Source of the DNA: Flavobacteriales bacterium
GTDB taxonomy: Bacteria; Bacteroidota; Bacteroidia; UBA10329
Direction of reading: 5' to 3'
Length of the DNA: 52,059 nt
Assembly (NCBI GenBank): GCA_021741155.1
Contig: JAIOYP010000028.1
Location: 1 to 52,059, forward strand
Shown: piece by piece, positions 1-8,481 of the stretch
Layout of the letters: every line of letters starts with the position of its first letter
Numbering within the stretch: position 1 is the stretch's first letter
The notes under the pieces: model-generated
What the model was told of the DNA's origin: nothing
The model's input: only the letters and a program-made list of their open reading frames with translations
Database searches by the model: none
Program-made: the position numbers and the translations under genes

Positions 1-2644
1 CAACAGGATTTGGAATGTTTGAGTTGCTCAATCCTGTGGTTGGCGACCATGAATAAGTAACTCCACCTGTGGCATTAAGTTGGGCATTGCTTCCGGCACA
101 AACGCCTTGATCAAAACCTGCAAAAGCAGTAGGAAGTGGGCTAACGGCAACCGTTACCGTATCACTTGCAAAACAGCCTGTGCCATCATCACCAGTTACT
201 GTGTAAACTGTGGTTGACGTTGGGGTTGCTGTTGGGAATTGCGCATTCGGATTCGACAACCCCGTGGTTGGCGTCCAAGTCCAGCTCACTCCTCCAATCA
301 CTCCAATCTGTGCCTGATCTCCAATACAAATGATGGTGTCTCCAATGGCGTTTATCTCGAATACATCAACCAAAACGGTATCGGTATTGCTACATCCATT
401 GGCGTCTGTTCCCTCCACCACGTATTCCGTTGGAATGCTCGGTTCTGCGGTTGGATTGAATATGTTCGGGTTACTAAGTCCTGTGGCTGGTGTCCAAACA
501 TACGTGTCTGCTCCTGTCGAATTCAGTTGAACCGTTTGTCCAAGACAGAGGGTGGCATCTGCTCCTGCATTTACCGTTGGCAATGGATTAACCGTGATTG
601 TTACTGAGTCCGCATCTGAACAACCTAGGTTGTCGGAAACAGTCACTTCATAATTGGTGGTCGAAGTGGGCATTGCCAAAGGATTTGCAATACTCGCATT
701 GTTCAGACCTCCCGAAGGTGACCATGAATAATTTGTTCCTCCAGTTCCATTCAACTGTGCTTCTTCTCCTAAACAAATGCTCTGGTCTTGTCCAGCATTG
801 GCAGTTGGTAAAGACTGAACAGCTATGAGAACGGAATCCATCACTTGGCATGCGTTTCCGTCCAATGCCGTTAAGACGTAGGTAGTGGTCGTTGAAGGAT
901 ATACTTCTGGATTGCCTATGGCTGGATTACTGATCTCTGTGGCTGGAGCCCAAGAATATGTGCTTGCTCCAGAAGCTACTAACTGAATGGAGTCGCCAAA
1001 ACAAATAGTGGTGTCGTTGGAGACGAAAACAGTAGGTGTCAAAACAGAGACCTTCACCGTATCAAAACCAATACAGCCATCCAAATTGGTTACCTCCACA
1101 ATGTAAGAGGTGGTAGTTTGCGGATTAACATTCGGGTTCTCAACATTCACGTTATTGATAAACTGATTCGGACTCCATAAGTACGTAACACCTCCCGAAG
1201 CTTGCAACTGAGTTGTTGCTCCCGGGCATATCTGCACATCTGACCCTGCATTAGCTGCAGCATTGGCAAGCAAACTGACCGTAACTGCGTCAGAACCAGA
1301 GCATCCAACCGCATCTGTAGCAGTAAGTGTGTAGGTTATCTGTTGTGTAATGCTAGCCGTTGGCTGCGCGATATTCGGATTGCTCAATCCTGTGGTTGGC
1401 AACCAATGATACGTCCATCCCTGAATGGCAGGCGCTCCTATTTGAACCGAAATACCAGGGCAAGTTGCCACGTCTGGTCCAGCATCAGGAATCACAGTAT
1501 CCTGAACAAGTACCTGCTGAATTACGGTGTCTGTACAGAGTGGATCGTTCGGGTTTGTTGGATTAAACACAATCAACGTAAGATCATAGGTTCCCGGGCC
1601 CGGATAAGTCCAAGATGGATTTTGAAGTGTCGATTGATCTAAAGTGGTGGTTGGATCACCGAAATTCCACGAAATGTTGAATCCTGAAGAATTGGACGCA
1701 TTGAACTGAACAAGTTCGGTACAATTGATGAACGAATTTGGGAGTATTTCATTCAAATCATCTGGCATAGCAACTGGTGCCTGACAGTTGACCACATTCA
1801 CTTGAATACCGCGAGCAGTTTCTCCTAGCAAAACGCCATTGCGGTATTCCCTCACGCAAAGTCCAATTACGTAAGTTCCTTGCGCATTTGGAGTTGCATT
1901 TATCTGACCTGTACTTGGATTAATGGTCAACGGAACGGTACCACCCATCATATCACTAGGACCATAAGGAGGCTCCCAAAGAATGGGAAGGTAAGGAGGC
2001 GTGCTTGGAGGCGATGGCTGGGGTGCTGTTGTGCTTGCACCCTGATAAGGGGTACAAAGCGAGTAAACCAACGAATCGCCATCGGCATCAAAAGCCGAGT
2101 GATTGAACTGCCATGGAAGATTGGCACACACATAAAGTGGTGGAAGATTATTCCAATAAGGGCTGCTATTGTTCGGGCTCGATTCGCTTCCAGGAATGGT
2201 AGCAACATACGTTGCGCCCACATCTCCAGGGGTTTGAATGTTCTGAATTACCGCATTCCTACAGCAACGTTGATACGAAAGTGTGTATCCACCAACTACT
2301 GGAGGAAGCGTTACGATATCGGTATAATAACCCGCTTCGGTACAAACGTTATTGGGTGCCGTAACGCAGCTAGAATTAATAGTTGATTGTAACGTAACCA
2401 CCGAATCTAGCGCAAAGCTCAGGGTTTGCACTAGCGTACCGTTCGACCTAAAAACTCCGATAGAAGCTGGATTATCGAAAGCTGCCTGACCACTAAGACA
2501 ATCGCGATAAATAATGAGTGTAACCGCATATTGACTACCGCCCAAATGGCGATAAACCAATTCTCCACCAACTATATGCGTGGCCGAAGCCTGTTTAATC
2601 GCCCCGAAGACGATTAGAATAAGAACGAAAAGTAGTTTTTTCAC
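1..2644 (-). CDS. Large secreted PKD/Ig-like repeat surface protein, C-terminus cut by window edge
   Basis: About 881 residues are visible in one uninterrupted frame that runs off the left edge. A GTG at 2644-2642 begins a signal peptide (VKKLLFVLILIVFGAIKQ) followed by the HIVGGELVYRHLGG...YRDC block that opens many large Bacteroidetes surface proteins. A second in-frame GTG lies four codons upstream, so the start is uncertain; no ATG fits. A PKD-like segment (SWNFGDP, near residue 320) comes next, followed by seven units of about 80 residues with the pattern AGxDxxICxG, then YxWSPxTGLSNPNIxNP, then TYTVTxxDxxGC; the seventh is cut. Family knowledge: such proteins usually end in a T9SS or gliding-motility C-terminal domain and act in adhesion or gliding. 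That end is not visible, so T9SS export is inferred. Confidence 0.85.
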   Translation of the reverse strand, partial: MKKLLFVLILIVFGAIKQASATHIVGGELVYRHLGGSQYAVTLIIYRDCLSGQAAFDNPASIGVFRSNGTLVQTLSFALDSVVTLQSTINSSCVTAPNNVCTEAGYYTDIVTLPPVVGGYTLSYQRCCRNAVIQNIQTPGDVGATYVATIPGSESSPNNSSPYWNNLPPLYVCANLPWQFNHSAFDADGDSLVYSLCTPYQGASTTAPQPSPPSTPPYLPILWEPPYGPSDMMGGTVPLTINPSTGQINATPNAQGTYVIGLCVREYRNGVLLGETARGIQVNVVNCQAPVAMPDDLNEILPNSFINCTELVQFNASNSSGFNISWNFGDPTTTLDQSTLQNPSWTYPGPGTYDLTLIVFNPTNPNDPLCTDTVIQQVLVQDTVIPDAGPDVATCPGISVQIGAPAIQGWTYHWLPTTGLSNPNIAQPTASITQQITYTLTATDAVGCSGSDAVTVSLLANAAANAGSDVQICPGATTQLQASGGVTYLWSPNQFINNVNVENPNVNPQTTTSYIVEVTNLDGCIGFDTVKVSVLTPTVFVSNDTTICFGDSIQLVASGASTYSWAPATEISNPAIGNPEVYPSTTTTYVLTALDGNACQVMDSVLIAVQSLPTANAGQDQSICLGEEAQLNGTGGTNYSWSPSGGLNNASIANPLAMPTSTTNYEVTVSDNLGCSDADSVTITVNPLPTVNAGADATLCLGQTVQLNSTGADTYVWTPATGLSNPNIFNPTAEPSIPTEYVVEGTDANGCSNTDTVLVDVFEINAIGDTIICIGDQAQIGVIGGVSWTWTPTTGLSNPNAQFPTATPTSTTVYTVTGDDGTGCFASDTVTVAVSPLPTAFAGFDQGVCAGSNAQLNATGGVTYSWSPTTGLSNSNIPNPV

Positions 2645-2709
2645 AGATGCTTGCACATTAATTAGCAAGCTTTAAAGAAAAGGAAATTTGCCGATCTACG
2701 ACTTACGGC

Positions 2710-3483
2710 TTATTCGTTCGGAATTGGGTGCTTTTCTTCCTTATCCAATTTGCCCTCAACAGTCCAATATTTCCAAGATCCAACCTTCAATTCTCCTTTA
2801 AAGTTTCCTTGACTTTTCATTTGGCCGTTATCGTGCCATTCCGTCCAAACGCCTTTGAGATTACCATCAAAAAATTCACCTTCCTTAGCCTTTCTACCAC
2901 TATCAAACCAATAATCCCAGCGTCCGTGAGGTATTCCTGCAAAATAAACTCCTCGCGATTTCAACTTTCCATTCTGATACCATTCTTCCCACTGACCCAC
3001 ACGGGTATTCATCTTATACTCTCCTTTGTCTTGCTTACTGCCGTCCTCATAGTACGTGGTCCAAATTCCCACCTTCATACCATCTTTGAGCGTTCCTTCA
3101 CTTCTAGACTTCCCATCATTGTACCATGTATAGAACGCCCCATTAGGAATTCCTGCCGCCATGTTTCCTTCTTCAACCTTTGCGCCATTCATATCGTAAT
3201 CTGAATATAGTCCATTGGGAACTCCATTTTCGAAATGCATAAGCGACCACATTTTTCCATTCTCATACCATTCCTCCCATTTGCCCTGCTTTTGGCCGTT
3301 CTTAAACGCGCCTTCGCTTTTCTTGCTTCCGTTCTCATACCATTCCGTATAAACGCCTTCACGCTTACCATCCACCTCAGTAGCAATGGATTTCAGTCTT
3401 TTAGATGGATAAAAGTCTTTGACCTTTTCCTGACTGAAGCCAACCAATGGCAATAGGATAAAAAGTAACAGTACGATTCTCAT
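2710..3483 (-). CDS. Exported MORN/YwqK-type repeat protein
   Basis: This 257-residue protein has a cleavable signal peptide (MRIVLLLFILLPLVGFSQ) and about ten tandem units of roughly 23 residues of the form GxWxxWYxNGKxxSxGxFKxG, the MORN_2 variant often labelled 'YwqK family antitoxin'. Nothing here suggests a toxin partner; these repeats are common in exported Bacteroidetes proteins of unknown role. The gene starts 12 bp after the stop of the upstream repeat lipoprotein (3496-4029), so the two are probably co-transcribed from the promoter at about 4050. There is no lipobox Cys after the signal, unlike its neighbour, so it should be released to the periplasm or outside. The biochemical function is unknown. 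Confidence 0.85.
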   Translation of the reverse strand: MRIVLLLFILLPLVGFSQEKVKDFYPSKRLKSIATEVDGKREGVYTEWYENGSKKSEGAFKNGQKQGKWEEWYENGKMWSLMHFENGVPNGLYSDYDMNGAKVEEGNMAAGIPNGAFYTWYNDGKSRSEGTLKDGMKVGIWTTYYEDGSKQDKGEYKMNTRVGQWEEWYQNGKLKSRGVYFAGIPHGRWDYWFDSGRKAKEGEFFDGNLKGVWTEWHDNGQMKSQGNFKGELKVGSWKYWTVEGKLDKEEKHPIPNE

Positions 3484-3495
3484 AGTTTCAGATGT

Positions 3496-4029
3496 TTAGT
3501 TGAAGTCCTTCCCTTCAATGAGCTTGCCAAGTTTATATACTTCCTCGCGTTTCACGTTTCCATCTATATACCAATACGTCCATTTTCCTTCGGCAAAGTC
3601 ATTTTGATAGGTGCGCTGTTCTTCCATCTGCGCTTCATCATACCACGTAATCCAAACACCTTCTTTCTTTCCGTTCTTGAGTTGGCCTTCAATTACCAAG
3701 ACACCTTCTTTATCGAACTTTTTAAACGGCCCGTTCTGCGTTCCATTATCGAAGGTGGTCACTTCTTTCAGAAGATTATTCTGAAAGTAGGAACTCACCG
3801 CTCCATGCACTGCACCTTTTTTCATTGGAGTAACCGACAGCGTATCTCCTCCAGGATAAAATCGAATCTCCTTTACGAGATTATCTGGCATTTGGCTGCC
3901 AGCATAAATCAACTCCACATTACCATTTGGGTCTTCCACCAACACAGACATCAATTTCTTACTGCACGCACTAGCCGAAAGAAGAATTGCGAAGATTGGT
4001 GCGCTGTAAAGGAATTTATTGATGGACAA
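3496..4029 (-). CDS. Lipoprotein with MORN/YwqK-type repeats (TTG start)
   Basis: The preferred start is a TTG at 4029-4027. It gives 177 residues beginning with a compact lipoprotein signal (SINKFLYSAPIFAILLSASAC) with the Cys at about residue 22. ATG codons at 4152 and 4119 stay in frame but add a long N-terminal tail, and a TAnnTTTG box at 4050-4057 would start transcription downstream of both, so the short form is favoured. The mature part carries MORN_2-like units (DNGTQNGPFKKFDKEG, WITWYDEAQ, WTYWYIDGNVKRE). It is first in a two-gene unit with the longer repeat protein 2710-3483. The role is unknown; an envelope location facing the periplasm or surface is inferred from the lipobox. Confidence 0.75.
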   Translation of the reverse strand: MSINKFLYSAPIFAILLSASACSKKLMSVLVEDPNGNVELIYAGSQMPDNLVKEIRFYPGGDTLSVTPMKKGAVHGAVSSYFQNNLLKEVTTFDNGTQNGPFKKFDKEGVLVIEGQLKNGKKEGVWITWYDEAQMEEQRTYQNDFAEGKWTYWYIDGNVKREEVYKLGKLIEGKDFN

Positions 4030-4049
4030 GGGATTATTTCTTTGGAATG

Positions 4050-4057
4050 CAAATGTA
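4050..4057 (-). promoter_or_regulatory. Bacteroidetes -7 box TACATTTG
   Basis: On the minus strand the sequence reads TACATTTG, an exact TAnnTTTG box, 20 nt upstream of the TTG start at 4029. No TTG -33 element sits at the usual 19-21 nt spacing. Its position decides between alternative starts of the lipoprotein gene. Confidence 0.5.
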
Positions 4058-4245
4058 AATAAAGTGCTTTCTATGAGGAAAGAGAAACCAAAAAGAACGC
4101 GAATTGCGTTTGTCTTCATTTTCGGGAGTCTTCTCGTAGTCAAAAAGAGCAACTCTTGTTAATTTGCTCGCATATTTCTTTCTACATGTCCGCAACTTTC
4201 CCAAACAGGTTGATAATAAACGGGAATTCCTGCTTTTGTAAATTC

Positions 4246-4332
4246 AACCACCTCAACACAGAAGTATTCACTAAGAAATTACCTCATTTCTTCTGCTCTA
4301 AAAAATCTCAGTGCCTTCTATGTCTTTGTGCC
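4246..4332. repeat. Degenerate intergenic palindrome, CACAGA/CTTTGTG type
   Basis: The left part (AACCACCTCAACACAGAAG, TTCACTAAG) is roughly the reverse complement of the right part (CTCAGTGCCTTCTATGTC, TTTGTG). This resembles the widespread dispersed palindromes built on 'cacagaggcactaag' units. The rest of the 430-bp spacer between the lipoprotein gene and the AddB-like gene holds no convincing gene. Confidence 0.45.
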
Positions 4333-4581
4333 CATTCCATGTGAAATTAAGACCACAATTGACCTAAATTATGGCTCTTTCGAGTTAGGTCGAATCCCGT
4401 TGATGTCTATTGTTGGGTAAAGTTAGGAAATGCATCATACTACGTTACCCGTTAACCGAGCTTAGAGCGGCACAACCGTTGGATTACCTGCGCAAAATAA
4501 GTTATGCTGCTATTCTTCGGGTCTGCAATAATTGTGGGTATTGAGATGGAGTCATATAGTTCAATACAGAATACCTGGTTC

Positions 4582-7377
4582 TCACCGTTGGCAAACTTGA
4601 TTAAAATCGCAGTATGCGCACACGGTTTGGTCTTCGGTTTGAGCGAACGGTGCGGATTTATCAAAAAGGCTGGAGAGCACTTCCGTTACACGTTCGGTTG
4701 CGTAATCGAGCAATTCGGAACCGAGGAGATTTGACTTTTCGCGCTGTACATTTATTGGGAATTCAACTTTTTGCGAACGCAGGTAGAACACCGTGGGTTG
4801 AATCGTGAGATTGCCGCGCTCCTCGCAATGACGGGATTGTTTATCCAAATACATGACCAAATAGGTAAGTAACTGAAATGCATGGTCGGCTTTGGTTGTG
4901 TTAAACTCATCTAAAAACTTGATGGTGGATCTCTTTAGTTCAAAATCACCTGTTTTGTAATCAATCAAGCGGATGGTGCCGTTGCTTAGGCGGTCAATTC
5001 TATCTGCCTTTCCTTTGAGGTTAGCCGATAGTTCTTCTCCGTTTACGTGCACGCTTACCGTACCCATGAGGTCTTCTTCTAGCTGCAATGGCGTAATCAG
5101 TTGTCCCGAACGAATGGTGCGGATATCATGATTCAACGTTTTCACCACATAGGTCTTTGCCACTTCAAACGCCAGCAGGTTTTTACCAACCAGTTCACCT
5201 CCACTAGGTAATTGTTCTGCAAACTTCTGTTCGAGCACCGCCTTCGCTTGTGCTTTCATTTCCTTCAGAATCTCTTCCGAAACAGGCTTGTTTATGAAAG
5301 GCGTGTAAAGTTCTTCGAGCGTATCATGCACAGCCGTTCCAAACTTGGCGTGGTCAATGCTTTGCGCAAATTGGTCTTGTTCCTTTATATCGGCCACGTA
5401 GCGGAAATAGTATTTGAGCGAACAACTTCTAAAGGTGTTTAAAGCCGATGGCGAAAACCCGCGTTCTGCCTGCGCCACTATTTTCCCGAACGCATCTTCT
5501 GTCTTTTGCATGGTAATCTCTGGCGAGAACACATTGGGCGGAATCTCTTGCTCCAAGTTCCATTCGCGCAGCGTGATGTTTGGTTTCTTCTCCATCATTA
5601 GCTGCCGCACATAACGACTCACCTCTCCTCTACCCAAGGAATCGGTGTCTTGGTCGTACACCAAATAGACTTTTTTGGCGCGCTGCAAAAGGCGGTAAAA
5701 ATGATAGCCCGTAACGGCATCGCGCTCGTTCTGACAAGCCAAACCGTATGCCCTGCGAATGTCGAAGGTGAAATACGAATTGGAATGTGAACTCGAAGGC
5801 AGATTCCCTTCATTTACACCTAGCATAATCACTTCTTCAAAATCGAGGTTACGCGTTTCGAGCATTCCCATTACTTGCAAACCATTCAAGGGTTCGCCCA
5901 CAAAATCGAGCTGCTGGTGGCGCAACAATTGTTTCCAGAAAGATTGCAAGGTTTTGATGGAATCAATACCTCCAAACTCTGCATTGAGGTCGAGTAAACG
6001 CTGCGCCAATCCATCCAACAGAAACAGGAATTCTTGTTCGAGCGAATCGCTATTGTTGGCAGAAAGTTTGGCACCGAAATGCGCGATAATCCGCTTCAAT
6101 CCATCTAGAAAACCGACAACAGAACTGAGTTCTTCGCTAAAAAGCAATTTCCCTAAAGCAGAACCATTCAGGTTCTCTTCTCTGAGATAAACGAGCTTAT
6201 CGCCCACATTAAAATGGCTGAATGCCTCTGCCCCTACCAGTCTGCAAAACGCATCGTCTTTTACGGCCAGCACATCCTCTAAATAGAAGCGATTTCCTTG
6301 TTCGGCAAACTTAATGTAGAGCTTGAATAGTTTCTCAATAAGCACAGCACTTTGCGATTGCACCAATCCATAACCCATGGTGATGTTGATGCCATTCAAA
6401 TCGGTTGGAATGGAACTCAGCAGCGGAATCAACAACTGTTCATCGTTCAGAATAACAGCCGTATTAGCTAGGGTGCTATCAGTAGCCTTTTTCAATTTAT
6501 TCGCCAAAATAGAACCTGCTACCTGCGCCTGTGCCATGGTGCGCTGCACGCCAATCAGATGCACTTCCTTTTCATCGGTAGCCAAGCGATTGGCTTTCCA
6601 GTTGTATTCCTTTCCAATTTTCAGGTCGCTGTAGCCGTTGGCGTAGCGCCTGATGTAATGCCCCGCCTCGTGCACCGCATCATCGGCATAGTAGGCATCC
6701 ACATCCCAAAACAGTTTGCCTTTGCCCGATTGCTGCCACGCGTTCAAAATCTGCTCTTCAGATATGGTAAGGGCATTGAATCCCGCAAACCAAACCTGTT
6801 CCCATTCGGATGCAGCAATGACTTTCTCGGCATTTTCTGCCACACTCCGAAACGCCATTCCTTGATAACCAACCTTGCGACTGCTTAATACTTCGCGCAG
6901 CTGTTTGTAGTACGGAAATAGCTGCTTCACAAAATCGAGGTGCTTCTGCTGAAAATCGGTGGGTTGTCCCGTTTCGGGATTCCATCGCGCTATGCGCTCT
7001 ACCGAATACAGCTGTGCGAAAATGTCTTCGGCATCAATGAGGTTGAGGTCCAATTCGTTCACGTCAGACAAAAACGTAGGTGCCCAATTGGCAAACAGCT
7101 CTATGGTTTGCGGATCCGACACCGACTGCCTATACACTTCATAAAAACTGAACAGCAAGGTGGTTTGATCGGCCTTCATTACATCGGAAAGACTGAACAC
7201 AAAATCTTCTATAGAAAGCACCGTTGGCGCCCAAATAGCTTTGGTACTGTGGCGCGAAATGGCATCGCGCAAAAATACCCCTGCTCTCCTATTTGGTAGC
7301 ACAATACAGGTTTTGGAAAAATCGTTTCCTCCGCCTTTCAGTAATTCCTCAGCAATGTCTTCTAAGAAGGTTTTCAT
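4582..7377 (-). CDS. AddB-like PD-(D/E)XK nuclease/helicase-like subunit
   Basis: This 931-residue protein matches the Bacteroidetes AddB-type subunit of a RecBCD/AddAB-like double-strand-break repair nuclease. The N-terminal half is a degenerate superfamily I helicase (ETRNLDFEEVIMLGVNEGNLP is a typical motif region). The C-terminal nuclease has GKADRID and LIDYKTGDFE near residue 805, the PD-(D/E)XK core. A lone Cys near residue 651 (TFRSCSLKYYFRY) together with the terminal CAYCDFNQVC gives the four Cys positions expected for the AddB iron-sulfur cluster. No addA partner is nearby. A dispersed palindrome is inserted in frame near residue 849 (SRHCEERGNL), between the nuclease core and the Fe-S cysteines. 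A near-consensus box (TACCTTTC) lies 6 nt before the ATG. Confidence 0.85.
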   Translation of the reverse strand: MKTFLEDIAEELLKGGGNDFSKTCIVLPNRRAGVFLRDAISRHSTKAIWAPTVLSIEDFVFSLSDVMKADQTTLLFSFYEVYRQSVSDPQTIELFANWAPTFLSDVNELDLNLIDAEDIFAQLYSVERIARWNPETGQPTDFQQKHLDFVKQLFPYYKQLREVLSSRKVGYQGMAFRSVAENAEKVIAASEWEQVWFAGFNALTISEEQILNAWQQSGKGKLFWDVDAYYADDAVHEAGHYIRRYANGYSDLKIGKEYNWKANRLATDEKEVHLIGVQRTMAQAQVAGSILANKLKKATDSTLANTAVILNDEQLLIPLLSSIPTDLNGINITMGYGLVQSQSAVLIEKLFKLYIKFAEQGNRFYLEDVLAVKDDAFCRLVGAEAFSHFNVGDKLVYLREENLNGSALGKLLFSEELSSVVGFLDGLKRIIAHFGAKLSANNSDSLEQEFLFLLDGLAQRLLDLNAEFGGIDSIKTLQSFWKQLLRHQQLDFVGEPLNGLQVMGMLETRNLDFEEVIMLGVNEGNLPSSSHSNSYFTFDIRRAYGLACQNERDAVTGYHFYRLLQRAKKVYLVYDQDTDSLGRGEVSRYVRQLMMEKKPNITLREWNLEQEIPPNVFSPEITMQKTEDAFGKIVAQAERGFSPSALNTFRSCSLKYYFRYVADIKEQDQFAQSIDHAKFGTAVHDTLEELYTPFINKPVSEEILKEMKAQAKAVLEQKFAEQLPSGGELVGKNLLAFEVAKTYVVKTLNHDIRTIRSGQLITPLQLEEDLMGTVSVHVNGEELSANLKGKADRIDRLSNGTIRLIDYKTGDFELKRSTIKFLDEFNTTKADHAFQLLTYLVMYLDKQSRHCEERGNLTIQPTVFYLRSQKVEFPINVQREKSNLLGSELLDYATERVTEVLSSLFDKSAPFAQTEDQTVCAYCDFNQVCQR
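4808..4833. repeat. Copy of dispersed palindromic repeat inside the AddB-like gene
   Basis: AGATTGCCGCG...CCTCGCAATGACG is shared with the intergenic element at 49852-49928. In the gene it is read as HCEERGNL. Known family: 'CEERSN/CEERSD' type palindromes tolerated inside reading frames, first described in Rickettsia and common in other genomes. Confidence 0.7.
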
Positions 7378-7506
7378 CGGTGGGAAAGGTAGGTATTAGC
7401 TGATGAGTTGGTTAGTAAATAGTTGATAAGGCTGTATGCTACGCGATAGGAAGGTTTATCAATTCTGGCTACTGACACAGTTTATTGAATAGACTCGCAA
7501 AAACCG

Positions 7507-7851
7507 ACAGATGAGCAATACCGCGTTACGCGCAAGCGCGATACCGAACGCGCTTTTACGGGCACGTATTGGGACAACAAAGCCGCAGGAGTTTACACCT
7601 GCATTTGCTGCGACTTGGAGTTATTTGAATCAAAGACCAAGTTCAAAAGCGGAACTGGTTGGCCGAGCTACTAGACCTACATAGCAAACCATGTAGAGAA
7701 ATCTACCGACAGAAGTTTTGGCATGATGCGCGATTAAGTTCACTGCGCCCGTTGCAACGCCCATTTGGGTCATGTGTTTGATGATGGCCCTAACCCAACA
7801 GGATTGCGGTATTGCATCAATTCGGCTTCGTTGAACTTTAAGCTGAAATAG
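7507..7851 (+). pseudogene. msrB: msrB remnant (peptide-methionine (R)-S-oxide reductase), two nonsense codons
   Basis: One continuous plus-strand frame reads as the body of MsrB, which reduces methionine-R-sulfoxide in proteins: [20 protein letters not shown], then [48 protein letters not shown] and [12 protein letters not shown]. Both zinc CxxC pairs and the catalytic Cys of RYCINS are still encoded. Two stops break the frame: TAG at 7672-7674, where the family has Trp, and TAA at 7735-7737, where the family has Glu. The N-terminus is also missing because a TGA closes the frame upstream and no start codon is available. The remnant ends at TAG 7849-7851, directly against the convergent ABC gene. 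The frame is otherwise intact, so decay looks recent; translation by recoding is unlikely because the first stop precedes half the enzyme. Nothing else is visible in 7378-7506. Confidence 0.88.
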
Positions 7852-8481
7852 CTACTTGTAATCCTTCACATTCAGCTCCTCCGAACAGAAACTGAACTCA
7901 TCTTTCTGATCGTTAGAACAAACGATGATGATACGACCATCTTTGTTCTCTTCAACTAAGTTTTTGTACCAGTCAATTGCAGCAGCATCTAAGTTGGAAG
8001 TAGGTTCATCAAGCAACACAAAAGCCGTATCTGAAAGCAAGGCCAAGCCAAGCTTTACGCGCTGCTTCATTCCTGAAGAATAATACTTGATTGCCTTATT
8101 CTTAGAATCTGTAAGATATAGTGTTTCAATAATGGAATCAATCGTCAATCCAGCCTTGAACGACTTCATTTTCTGATGGAATTCCAACATTTCAATCAGC
8201 GTGAATTCTTCTACCAACTCTAAATAGGGAGTTGCCAATGAAAACAACCCAAGGCTCTCCTCTACTTTAACTTCCTTTCCGTTGGTAGAATAAGAAAGTT
8301 CACCTTCCGAAGCAATGGTGCTTCCTAAAATGACTTGAAGTAAAGTCGATTTCCCAGAGCCATTGGCCCCACGAATTACCGTATGCTCATTTTGCTTGAA
8401 GGTGTGACTAATCCCTCGGAAAATCCACTCGTGGTTGTACCGTTTCCCTACATTCTGCAAAGAAATCTGAGCGGAAGACAT
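7852..8481 (-). CDS. Single-domain ABC transporter ATP-binding protein
   Basis: At 209 residues this is one nucleotide-binding domain: Walker A GANGSGKST (about residue 38), signature SSGMKQR (about 135), Walker B FVLLDEPTSNLD (about 158). The usual H-loop His after Walker B is replaced (IIIVCSNDQKDE), which would weaken or alter ATP hydrolysis. It resembles CcmA-like ATPases in size, but no permease is adjacent. Its start overlaps the lpxA stop by one base, so it is the last gene of the lpxD-lpxC/fabZ-lpxA unit. The context suggests an envelope lipid-related job, but the substrate is unknown. Confidence 0.85.
   Translation of the reverse strand: MSSAQISLQNVGKRYNHEWIFRGISHTFKQNEHTVIRGANGSGKSTLLQVILGSTIASEGELSYSTNGKEVKVEESLGLFSLATPYLELVEEFTLIEMLEFHQKMKSFKAGLTIDSIIETLYLTDSKNKAIKYYSSGMKQRVKLGLALLSDTAFVLLDEPTSNLDAAAIDWYKNLVEENKDGRIIIVCSNDQKDEFSFCSEELNVKDYK

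Noticed and set aside
239..2386. Plus-strand and minus-strand short reading frames in the first 2.4 kb
   Set aside because: They are out of frame with the continuous 881-codon minus-strand reading that shows seven family-typical repeats, and have no domain content.
2710..4029. 'YwqK family antitoxin' label suggesting a toxin-antitoxin module
   Set aside because: The proteins are exported repeat proteins, and no toxin gene is adjacent.
4452..4664. Minus-strand frame of 70 codons beside the AddB-like stop
   Set aside because: It is largely a shifted reading of the AddB C-terminus; the unique tail is not recognisable.
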